From positions 1,488,001-1,552,000 of the forward strand of contig JARWIR010000050.1 in NCBI GenBank assembly GCA_029959085.1: a DNA stretch of 64,000 nt. Reading direction: 5' to 3'. Position 1 is the first letter of the stretch. Every line of letters begins with the position of its first letter. Made by a program: the position numbers and the translations under genes. This document shows positions 38,666 through 51,106 of this stretch, one piece after another. This DNA is from Nemophila menziesii (taxonomy: Eukaryota; Streptophyta; Magnoliopsida; Boraginales; Hydrophyllaceae). A model generated the notes under the pieces. The model worked only from the letters and a program-made list of their open reading frames with translations. It was not told where the DNA came from and did no database searches.

Positions 38666-39973
38666 TTCTTCATTACATGAGAGATTGATTTCACTATATT
38701 GTGTGAAACACTAGAGCAACTATTAAATTTTCTTGACGCTTGCAATCTCAAGCTAGCTTATGTGTTCCAGTATTTCCAACTTCTTCTACTTTACCAAGTA
38801 CAAGGAATTTTATTTCCTTAGACAACTCCTTGTTAGATAATGAGGAGGTTGGAAATGAAGAGATATTACCTACTTCTCCCACCTCCCAATAATGAAGAGA
38901 TTCAAACTCTACCAATACTTGAATTGTTAAAGAAGCATAACCTTGTTTTTTGAATGCCATCTTTTGATGATACTCTCCATATTAGTTATGGTTGAAGAAT
39001 ATAACTATTACCGTCTTTCTAAAGTTGAGCTACTCATACTTCTCCTCTTTTGGGTCATGGAAAGTGTTATACTTGTCCTTTTTGGGGCCAAGAAAAGTGT
39101 TATGCTTGTTGCTATTTCCCAATGTAAAATTCTTCCTGGATAGATAAATGAACATGTAAGGCAACATATCGTATTTTTGTAAAAATAATAATTAAGGATC
39201 TAAATCAAGTTACTCATTGGAAAACACGGTACCCCTAACTCAAGGGTAGTTCCGCCCCTAATAATTGCCATGGAACTCGAATGGTGGACTCAAAATATTT
39301 AACTATAGTTAATTATAACTAGTGCCAAAAACGTAGAAAAGTATAATCAATATATGAAGTAAATTTAAGCCTATAAATAATACATCATTATAGGAAGAAA
39401 TTCCAAGTTAATTTACACTCTAATAATTTATAACTCAGTAGTGTTGATCAAACAAACATAATAATTAAACTTTTATTTTAAAGAGAAATTACATATTATA
39501 ACTTTAACTACAAAAAAAGGGGTTAGGTTCTATATCGTAATTAACATAAACTGACTAATGACCTTGATCAATTTGATTTTAAATAAAAAATCAATTATTA
39601 AATAAATTAATATCTTATTCACTTATAAATTATCTTTACAAGGATCCATTCAATCTAACATCTAATTGTACTAATATGATAAAATGTTAATAATTAATAA
39701 ATCATATAAAAGAAACTTCGATTATTCTTAAAACCCAAAGACTAAAAATGTAGAATGAGCACTGCCATAATAAACTAATGATAAAAATTAAATATTGGGT
39801 AGTATAAAAATAAAAATATTAACAAAAAACAACGAAGTAGCAATGTGAATAATATAAATCAAACCTTATCATATTTTTTTATAAAAAAAATCCTAAAAGG
39901 TAAAGACAAAATATTGTAATAGAACTACATTATTACACAACATTATTTAAAACATTACAAACAAATTCTCAAC
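36247..39973 (+). repeat. Unit U11 (alpha, T-type 3' end, null indel allele)
   Basis: 3727 bp. The small indel in the minus-strand relic is fully deleted here (cgccgaagg near 36536-36544). The left arm of the site II hairpin is disrupted (AGCGCAGT, change at 36920). Plus ORFs are at 37592-37780 and 37846-38052. The microsatellite at 38591-38663 is the longest of the window at 73 bp. The 70-codon minus ORF is at 38748-38960. Confidence 0.95.
38591..38663. repeat. Longest (TG)n(TA)n microsatellite (U11)
   Basis: Five TG repeats are followed by an uninterrupted TA run, 73 bp in all. The next copy (U12, 42327-42395) is nearly as long, in keeping with recent duplication of this segment. Confidence 0.95.
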
Positions 39974-42326
39974 TATTTCCTATTATTTTACAAAGAATTT
40001 TTTATCTTTATAAAAAAAGTTTTGAATACCCCAAATAAAAGTAAATTATCTCTTACAACACCCTTTCAACCCCTTCCTCATCAACTTGATTTTCTTCCTT
40101 TTTAATTTTTGCAAGGTCATTTTCTTTTTCAGGCATATCCTTATTAGTGGCTTGTGCAGCCTCGTCGTTTATCTAATTTGCATAATTGCAAAGTCCTTAT
40201 ACGCCATAAACTGCTCATCCCTGATCTTTACAAATCCTAATTTTTTTAATCCAAATAGATTTCGCCGTTTCAGCGGAAGGTAACATAAAGTCTCTCCTTC
40301 AGATTTGTCGGAACCCGAGTTTCACCTTTCATCATCTTGGTGTAAACCCGTTTCCTCCTGGCTGAAATATAATGGCCAACGATCAAACATATAAATTATT
40401 TCTATTTACTATATGATAGTCTGGAATTGTGGCAAACATGGGCAAAAAGACAAGGGTGGAGCAAAGAGATTAGAGGAGGACTTAGATTTTTGAGGAGTAA
40501 ATCTGAGTGTCTAAAGTGTACTACAAGTGTATAATGTAATGGGTGTATAGTTAAAATCGGTGGAGATTAGGGTTTTATAGCTAAATAACTAAGTTTGAGC
40601 AAAAATTAAAGTTAGAGTAATAATATTCAGCCCAAAATAAGGTCTTTTATCCAGCCCAGTTAAAACCATATAATGTTAATTGTTTTACAACAGACTGGGC
40701 TTTGAATATTTAACATACTGCTTGGACAGTTCATAATAACAAGAAACAAAATTATAAATGATAAGATTATTTTAGTATTTTTCATGGCCCGATGACTTTA
40801 TTTATTGTTGGGATGTTATTTTTGGTGGATTTGTTCGGATTATTTCATCAGTTTTTAAAAGTGAGGTAGTGTTCTTTAACATATAAAGAAAAAGAAAGCA
40901 CAATTATAAAATATACACCTATGGTCTTTTTTTCCTCTCAACTCTCATTTCTCTCCCTTCTCATAACATTTATTATATATACACCAAAGCTTTCTTAATG
41001 GGATTAATTACACTCACATTACGCTTTTCTTCTTTCTCATAGATATGTCTTCTTACTTTCTTTGTCATCATATGCTATGTAAACAGTAATTTCACATATT
41101 ATGAGTTAGGTCTAAAAATGATAAGCCATGTTATTGGAAACCATAAATTTAGAAATTTAGAAGAGTATTTGTCAGAAAAGTTTTGTGAAAAATTGGGATT
41201 TATTACATCATGGAGCGTTACTATTTTTTAAAGCCTTTTCTTAAATTAGTAGTAAAATGAAGCAAAAATACTGAATTTGGGGCTTGCAAATTTGTACTTA
41301 TCAACAAAAGTTTCGTGATTTTGAATTTTGACTACAACAAAAGTATCAATGAACTACATGGCTTTAGGATATTTCTACAAAAATTCGCAAGTGGAGAGTC
41401 ACCAGCGTAGAATTGATTTTGTTATGAATTTGTTTGAGGAACATAAGTATTCTTCTATCTTTGTATTAATTTTGGGTGATTTATATCCCTTTTACTACTA
41501 TCATTACTGTGTGTGAGTAATGAGTTGATCATACAATTTGTGTGTAGTTAAAAGGCAGTTGCAAAGGCATTTTATGTAGAAATGTTGCTAGCTTGTCCAA
41601 GAAAGGAACCGTGGGAGACAAAGAAGGAAGAGGGGATTTACTTTATAGTTAGGAATATGATGTCAACATCTTTTATATTTTTTATAGCTACCATTGTATT
41701 TGAGGAACATGAAGAATATGTGATGTATTTAGATATTAGGTTTTCATATTGCCTTGCAAGTAATAAGTTGGGTGGTTCTCATTATTAAAGAACACATATT
41801 ATATTATTGATAGTTTTTCATTCTAATGATTAAGTTTAAAGTGATATTTAATTATTTATTTTCTTAATATTTAATATATTTCGATACAAATAACCCAAAA
41901 TTGCAACCCTTAACAAAATCTTAGTGTTCATACTAATATTAAAAGAAATCAAAAGCCACCAGTGTTGTTGAAGTTTTGGATCAAAATAAGTGCATTTGAA
42001 ATTCCCTTATCTGATCCAAACAAATTTGCTGAATGTATTCAAAAGGTATATTTTTGTTAGCTTTAATTGAATTACATGTTTGGTCCCTTTATTATGTGAA
42101 CTAGAATTATAGTTCAGTTTTTATATAATATAGTCTAGCCAAATGTTTCATTTTTTCATATATACTACTATGCAAAATAACCATTATAACTATATGTTTT
42201 AAAATTTCAACACAAGAATTATTATTAATTAAATTTTAAGAAATCTTGTAATTCAAATCAAGAACGGATTCTAAACATATAACAAATAATGGCCAAAAAA
42301 TAATAGACAAAAAACAAAAGAACAAA

Positions 42327-42397
<71 letters not shown>

Positions 42398-43705
42398 TTC
42401 TTCATTACATGAGAGATTGATTTCACTATATTGTGTGAAACACTAGAGCAACTATTAAATTTTCTTGACGCTTGCAATCTCAAGCTAGCTTATGTGTTCC
42501 AGTATTTCCAACTTCTTCTACTTTACCAAGTACAAGGAATTTTATTTCCTTAGACAACTCCTTGTTAGATAATGAGGAGGTTGGAAATGAAGAGATATTA
42601 CCTACTTCTCCCACCTCCCAATAATGAAGAGATTCAAACTCTACCAATACTTGAATTGTTAAAGAAGCATAACCTTGTTTTTTGAATGCCATCTTTTGAT
42701 GATACTCTCCATATTAGTTATGGTTGAAGAATATAACTATTACCGTCTTTCTAAAGTTGAGCTACTCATACTTCTCCTCTTTTGGGTCATGGAAAGTGTT
42801 ATACTTGTCCTTTTTGGGGCCAAGAAAAGTGTTATGCTTGTTGCTATTTCCCAATGTAAAATTCTTCCTGGATAGATAAATGAACATGTAAGGCAACATA
42901 TCGTATTTTTGTAAAAATAATAATTAAGGATCTAAATCAAGTTACTCATTGGAAAACACGGTACCCCTAACTCAAGGGTAGTTCCGCCCCTAATAATTGC
43001 CATGGAACTCGAATGGTGGACTCAAAATATTTAACTATAGTTAATTATAACTAGTGCCAAAAACGTAGAAAAGTATAATCAATATATGAAGTAAATTTAA
43101 GCCTATAAATAATACATCATTATAGGAAGAAATTCCAAGTTAATTTACACTCTAATAATTTATAACTCAGTAGTGTTGATCAAACAAACATAATAATTAA
43201 ACTTTTATTTTAAAGAGAAATTACATATTATAACTTTAACTACAAAAAAAGGGGTTAGGTTCTATATCGTAATTAACATAAACTGACTAATGACCTTGAT
43301 CAATTTGATTTTAAATAAAAAATCAATTATTAAATAAATTAATATCTTATTCACTTATAAATTATCTTTACAAGGATCCATTCAATCTAACATCTAATTG
43401 TACTAATATGATAAAATGTTAATAATTAATAAATCATATAAAAGAAACTTCGATTATTCTTAAAACCCAAAGACTAAAAATGTAGAATGAGCACTGCCAT
43501 AATAAACTAATGATAAAAATTAAATATTGGGTAGTATAAAAATAAAAATATTAACAAAAAACAACGAAGTAGCAATGTGAATAATATAAATCAAACCTTA
43601 TCATATTTTTTTATAAAAAAAATCCTAAAAGGTAAAGACAAAATATTGTAATAGAACTACATTATTACACAACATTATTTAAAACATTACAAACAAATTC
43701 TCAAC
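39974..43705 (+). repeat. Unit U12 (alpha, T-type 3' end), near twin of U11
   Basis: 3732 bp. It shares private marks with U11: aatatatgaag, ccataataaactaatg, gtataaaaataaa and the 6-bp deletion after the exon-like stretch. It differs by having the long indel allele. Plus ORFs are at 41328-41516 and 41582-41788, the microsatellite at 42327-42395 (69 bp) and the 70-codon minus ORF at 42480-42692. Confidence 0.95.
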
Positions 43706-46064
43706 TATTTCCTATTATTTTACAAAGAATTTTTTATCTTTATAAAAAAAGTTCTGAATACCCCAAATAAAAGTAAATTATCTCTTACAACACCCTTTCA
43801 ACCCCTTCCTCATCAACTTGATTTTCTTCCTTTTTAATTTTTGCAAGGTCATTTTCTTTTTCAGGCATATCCTTATTAGTGGCTTGTGCAGCCTCGTCGT
43901 TTATCTAATTTGCATAATTGCAAAGTCCTTATACGCCATAAACTGCTCATCCCTGATCTTTACAAATCCTAATTTTTTTAATCCAAATAGATTTCGCCGT
44001 TTCAGCGGAAGGTAACATAAAGTCTCTCCTTCAGATTTGTCGGAACCCGAGTTTCACCTTTCATCATCTTGGTGTAAACCCGTTTCCTCCTGGCTGAAAT
44101 ATAATGGCCAACGATCAAACATATAAATTATTTCTATTTACTATATGATAGTCTGGAATTGTGGCAAACATGGGCAAAAAGACAAGGGTGGAGCAAAGAG
44201 ATTAGAGGAGGACTTAGATTTTTGAGGAGTAAATCTGAGTGTCTAAAGTGTACTACAAGTGTATAATGTAATGGGTGTATAGTTAAAATCGGTGGAGATT
44301 AGGGTTTTATAGCTAAATAACTAAGTTTGAGCAAAAATTAAAGTTAGAGTAATAATATTCAGCCCAAAATAAGGTCTTTTATCCAGCCCAGTTAAAACCA
44401 TATAATGTTAATTGTTTTACAACAGACTGGGCTTTGAATATTTAACATACTGCTTGGACAGTTCATAATAACAAGAAACAAAATTATAAATGATAAGATT
44501 ATTTTAGTATTTTTCATGGCCCGATGACTTTATTTATTGTTGGGATGTTATTTTTGGTGGATTTGTTCGGATTATTTCATCAGTTTTTAAAAGTGAGGTA
44601 GTGTTCTTTAACATATAAAGAAAAAGAAAGCACAATTATAAAATATACACCTATGGTCTTTTTTTCCTCTCAACTCTCATTTCTCTCCCTTCTCATAACA
44701 TTTATTATATATACACCAAAGCTTTCTTAATGGGATTAATTACACTCACATTACGCTTTTCTTCTTTCTCATAGATATGTCTTCTTACTTTCTTTGTCAT
44801 CATATGCTATGTAAACAGTAATTTCACATATTATGAGTTAGGTCTAAAAATGGTAAGCCATGTTATTGGAAACCATAAATTTAGAAATTTAGTAGAGTAT
44901 TTGTCAGAAAAGTTTTGTGAAAAATTAGGATTTATTACATCATGGAGCGTTACTATTTTTTAAAGCCTTTTCTTAAATTAGTAGTAAAATGAAGCAAAAA
45001 TACTGAATTTGGGGCTTGCAAATTTGTACTTATCAACAAAAGTTTCGTGATTTTGAATTTTGACTACAACAAAAGTATCAATGAACTACATGGCTTTAGG
45101 ATATTTCTACAAAAATTCGCAAGTGGAGAGTCACCAGCGTAGAATTGATTTTGTTATGAATTTGTTTGAGGAACATAAGTATTCTTCTATCTTTGTATTA
45201 ATTTTGGGTGCTTTATATCCCTTTTACTACTATCATTACTGTGTGTGAGTAATGAGTTGATCATACAATTTGTGTGTAGTTAAAAGGCAGTTGCAAAGGC
45301 ATTTTATGTAGAAATGTTGCTAGCTTGTCCAAGAAAGGAACCGTGGGAGACAAAGAAGGAAGAGGGGATTTACTTTATAGTTAGGAATATGATGTCAACA
45401 TCTTTTATATTTTTTATAGCTACCATTGTATTTGAGGAACATGAAGAATATGTGATGTATTTAGATATTAGGTTTTCATATTGCCTTGCAAGTAATAAGT
45501 TGGGTGGTTCTCATTATTAAAGAACACATATTATATTATTGATAGTTTTTCATTCTAATGATTAAGTTTAAAGTGATATTTAATTATTTATTTTCTTAAT
45601 ATTTAATATATTTCGATACAAATAACCCAAAATTGCAACCCTTAACAAAATCTTAGTGTTCATACTAATATTAAAAGAAATCAAAAGCCACCAGTGTTGT
45701 TGAAGTTTTGGATCAAAACAAGTGCATTTGAAATTCCCTTATCTGATCCAAACAAATTTGCTGAATGTATTCAAAAGGTATATTGAAAATTTTGTTAGCT
45801 TTAATTGAATTACATGTTTGGTCCCTTTATTATGTGAACTAGAATTATAGTTCAGTGTTTATATAATATAGTCTAGCCAAATGTTTCATTTTTTCATATA
45901 TACTACTATGCAAAATAACCATTATAACTATATGTTTTAAAATTTCAACACAAGAATTATTATTAATGAAATTTTAAGAAATCTTGTAATTCAAATCAAG
46001 AACGGATTCTAAACATATAACAAATAATGGCCAAAAAATAATAGACAAAAAACAAAAGAACAAA

Positions 46065-46121
<57 letters not shown>

Positions 46122-47430
46122 TTCTTCATTACATGAGAGAGTGATTTCACTATATTGTGTGAAACACTAGAGTAACTATTAAATTTTCTTGACGCTTGCA
46201 ATCTCAAGCTAGCTTATGTGTTCCAGTATTTCCAACTTCTTCTACTTTACCAAGTACAAGGAATTTTATTTCCTTAGACAACTCCTTGTCAGATAATGAG
46301 GAGGTTGGAAATGAAGAGATATTACCTACTTCTCCCACCTCCCAATAATGAAGAGATTCAAACTCTACCAATACTTGAATTGTTAAAGAAGCATAACCTT
46401 GTTTTTTGAATGCCATCTTTTGATGATACTCTCCATATTAGTTATGGTTGAAGAATATAACTATTACCGTCTTTCTAAAGTTGAGCTACTCATACTTCTC
46501 CTCTTTTGGGTCATGGAAAGTGTTATACTTGTCCTTTTTGGGGCCAAGAAAAGTGTTATGCTTGTTGCTATTTCCCAATGTAAAATTCTTCCTGGATAGA
46601 TAAATGAACATGTAAGGCAACATATCGTATTTTTGTAAAAATAATAATTAAGGATCTAAATCAAGTTACTCATTGGAAAACACGGTACCCCTAACTCAAG
46701 GGTAGTTCCGCCCCTAATAATTGCCATGGAACTCGAATGGTGGACTCGAAATATTTAACTATAGTTAATTATAACTAGTGCCAAAAACGTAGAAAAGTAT
46801 AATCAATTTATGAAGTAAATTTAAGCCTATAAATCATACATCATTATAGGAAGAAATTCCAAGTTAATTTACACTCTAATAATTTATAACTCAGTAGTGT
46901 TGATCAAACAAACATAATAATTAAACTTTTATTTTAAAGAGAAATTACATATTATAACTTTAACTACAAAAAAAGGGGTTAGGTTCTATATCGTAATTAA
47001 CATAAACTGACTAATGACCTTGATCAATTTGATTTTAAATAAAAAATCAATTATTAAATAAATTAATATCTTATTCACTTATAAATTATCTTTACAAGGA
47101 TCCATTCAATCTAACATCTAATTGTACTAATATGATAAAATGTTAATAATTAATAAATCATATAAAAGAAACTTCGATTTTTCTTAAAACCCAAAGACTA
47201 AAAATGTAGAATGAGCACTGCCATAATAAAACTAATGATAAAAATTAAATATTGGGTAGTATATAAATAAAAATACTAACAAAAAACAACGAAGTAGCAA
47301 TGTGAATAATATAAATCAAACCTTATCCTATCTTTTTATAAAAAAAATCCTAAAAGGTAAAGACAAAATATTGTAATAGAACTACATTATTACACAACAT
47401 TATTTAAAACATTACAAACAAATTCTCAAC
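43706..47430 (+). repeat. Unit U13 (alpha, T-type 3' end)
   Basis: 3725 bp. It shares gaggagtaaatctg with U12 and tgtaaaaataataatt with U11 and U12. Plus ORFs are at 45060-45248 and 45314-45520, the microsatellite at 46065-46119 and the 70-codon minus ORF, with N43D, at 46204-46416. Confidence 0.95.
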
Positions 47431-50400
47431 TATTTCCTATTATTTTACAAAGAATTTTTTATCTTTATAAAAAAAGTTCTGAATACCCCAAATAAAAGTA
47501 AATTATCTCTTACAACACCCTTTCAACCCCTTCCTCATCAACTTGATTTTCTTCCTTTTTAATTTTTGCAAGGTCATTTTCTTTTTCAGGCATATCCTTA
47601 TTAGTGGCTTGTGCAGCCTCGTCGTTTATCTAATTGGCATAATTGCAAAGTCCTTATACGCCATAAACTGCTCATCCCTGATCTTTACAAATCCTAATTT
47701 TTTTAATCCAAATAGATTTCGCCGTTTCAGCGGAAGGTAACATAAAGTCTCTCCTTCAGATTTGTCGGAACCCGAGTTTCACCTTTCATCATCTTGGTGT
47801 AAACCCGTTTCCTCCTGGCTGAAATATAATGGCCAACGATCAAACATATAAATTATTTCTATTTACTATATGATAGTCTGGAATTGTGGCAAACATGGGA
47901 AAAAAGACAAGGGTGGAGCAAAGAGATTAGAGGAGGACTTAGATTTTTGAGGAGTGAATCTGAGTGTCTAAAGTGTACTACAAGTGTATAATGTAATAGG
48001 TGTATAGTTGAGATTAGGGTTTTATAGCTAAATAACTAAGTTTGAGCAAAAATTAAAGTTAGAGTAATAATATTCAGCCCAAAATAAGGTCTTTTATCCA
48101 GCCCAGTTAAAACCATATAATGTTAATTGTTTTACAACAGACTGGGCTTTGAATATTTAACATACTGCTTGGACAGTTCATAATAACAAGAAACAAAATT
48201 ATAAATGATAAGATTATTTTAGTATTTTTCATGGCCCGATGACTTTATTTATTGTTGGGATGTTATTTTTGGTGGATTTGTTCCGATTATTTCATCAGTT
48301 TTTAAAAGTGAGGTAGTGTTCTTTAACATATAAAGAAAAAGAAAGCACAATTATAAAATATACACCTATGGTCTTTTTTTCCTCTCAACTCTCATTTCTC
48401 TCCCTTCTAATAACATTTATTATATATACACCAAAGCTTTCTTAATGGGATTAATTACACTCACATTACGCTTTTCTTCTTTCTCATAGATATGTCTTCT
48501 TACTGTCTTTGTCATCATATGCTATGTAAACAGTAATTTCACATATTATGAGTTAGGCCTAAAAATGGTAAGCCATGTTATTGGAAACCATAAATTTAGA
48601 AATTTAGTAGAGTATTTGTCAGAAAAGTTTTGTGAAAAATTGGGATTTATTACATCATGGAGCGTTACTATTTTTTAAAGCCTTTTCTTAAATTAGTAGT
48701 AAAATGAAGCAAAAATACTGAATTTGGGGCTTGCAAATTTGTACTTATCAACAAAAGTTTCGTGATTTTGAATTTTGACTACAACAAAAGTATCAATGAA
48801 CTACATGGCTTTAGGATATTTCTACAAAAATTCGCAAATAGAGAGTCACCAGCGGAGAATTGATTTTGTTATGAATTTGTTTGAGGAACACAAGTATTCT
48901 TCTATCTTTGTATTAATTTTGGGTGCTTTATATCCCTTTTACTACTATCATTACTGTGTGTGAGTAATGAGTTGATCATACAATTTGTGTGTAGTTAAAA
49001 GGCAGTTGCAAAGGCATTTTATGTAGAAATGTTGCTAGCTTGTCCAAGAAAGGAACCGTGGGAGACAAAGAAGGAAGAGGGGATTTACTTTATAGTTAGG
49101 AATATGATGTCAACATCTTTTATATTTTTTATAGCTACCATTGTATTTGAGGAACATGAAGAATATGTGATGTATTTAGATATTAGGTTTTCATATTGCC
49201 TTGCAAGTAATAAGTTGGGTGGTTCTCATTATTAAAGAACACATATTATATTATTGATAGTTTTTCATTCTAATGATTAAGTTTAAAGTGATATTTAATT
49301 ATTTATTTTCTTAATATTTAATATATTTCGATACAAATAACCCAAAATTGCAACCCTTAACAAAATCTTAGTGTTCATACTAATATTAAAAGAAATCAAA
49401 AGCCACCAGTGTTGTTGAAGTTTTGGATCAAAACAAGTGCATTTGAAATTCACTTATCTGATCCAAACAAATTTGCTGAATGTATTCAAAAGGTATAATT
49501 TTGTTAGCTTTAATTGAATTACATGTTTGGTCCCTTTATTATGTGAACTAGAATTATAGTTCAGTGTTTATATAATATAGTCTAGCCAAATGTTACATTT
49601 TTTCATATATACTACTATGCAAAATAACCATTATAACTATATGTTTTAAAATTTCAACACAAGAATTATTATTAATGAAATTTTAAGAAATCTTGTAATT
49701 CAAATCAAGAACGGATTCTAAACATATAACAAATAATGGCCAAAAAATAATAGACAAAAAACAAAAGAACAAATGTGTGTGTATATATATATATATCATT
49801 CTTCATTACATGAGAGAGTGATTTCACTATATTGTGTGAAACACTAGAGCAACTATTAAATTTTCTTGACGCCTGCAATCTCAAGCTAGCATATGTGTTC
49901 CAGTATTTCCAACTTCTTCTACTTTACCAAGTACAAGGAATTTTATTTCCTTAGACAACTCCTTGTTAGATAATGAGGAGGTTGGAAATGAAGAGATATT
50001 ACCTACTTCTCCCACCTCCCAATAATGAAGAGATTCAAACTCTACCAATACTTGAATTGTTAAAGAAGCATAACCTTGTTTTTTGAATGCCATCTTTTGA
50101 TGATACTCTCCATATTAGTTATGGTTGAAGAATATAACTATTACCGTCTTTCTAAAGTTGAGCTACTCATACTTCTCCTCTTTTGGGTCATGGGAAGTGT
50201 TATACTTGTCCTTTTTGGGGCCAAGAAAAGTGTTATGCTTGTTGCTATTTCCCAATGTAAAATTCTTCCTGGATAGATAAATGAACATGTAAGGCAACAT
50301 ATCGTATTTTTGTAAAAAAATAATTAAGGGTCTAAATCAAGTTACTCATTGGAAAACACGGTACCCCTAACTCAAGGGTAGTTCCGCCCCTAATAATTGC

Positions 50401-51106
50401 CATGGAACTCGAATGGTGGACTCAAAATATTTAACTATAGTTAATTATAACTAGTGCCAAAAACGTAGAAAAGTATAATCAATTTATGAAGTAAATTTAA
50501 GCCTATAAATAATACATCATTATAGGAAGAAATTCCAAGTTAATTTACACTCTAATAATTTATAACCCAGTAGTGTTGATCAAACAAACATAATAATTAA
50601 ACTTTTATTTTAAAGAGAAATTACATATTATAACTTTAACTACAAAAAAAGGGGTTAGTTTCTATATCGTAATTAACATAAACTGACTAATGACCTTGAT
50701 CAATTTGATTTCAAACAAAAAATCAATTACTAAATAAATTAATATCTTATTCACTTATAAATTATCTTTACAAGGATCCATTCAATCTAACATCTAATTG
50801 TACTAATATGATAAAATGTTAATAATTAATGAATCATATAAAAGAAACTTCAATTATTCTTAAAACCCAAAGACTAAAAATGAAAAGTGAGCACTGCCAT
50901 AATAAAACTAATGATAAAAATTAAATATTGGGTAGCATATAAATAAAAATATTAACAAAAAACAACGAAGTAGCAATGTGAATAATATAAATCAAACCTT
51001 TTCATATTTTTTTATAAAAAAAATCCTAAAAGGTAAAGACAAAATATTGTAATAGAACTACATTATTACACAACATTATTTAAAAAATTACAAACAAATT
51101 CTCAAC
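47431..51106 (+). repeat. Unit U14 (alpha, C-type 3' end, 10-bp promoter-side deletion)
   Basis: 3676 bp, the shortest of the U3-U17 class. Ten bases (aaaatcggtg) are missing at 48009/48010 beside the telo-box. Four substitutions (48284, 48409, 48505, 48558) are shared only with U18. Plus ORFs are at 48775-48963 and 49029-49235, a short microsatellite at 49774-49796 and the 70-codon minus ORF at 49881-50093. Confidence 0.95.
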
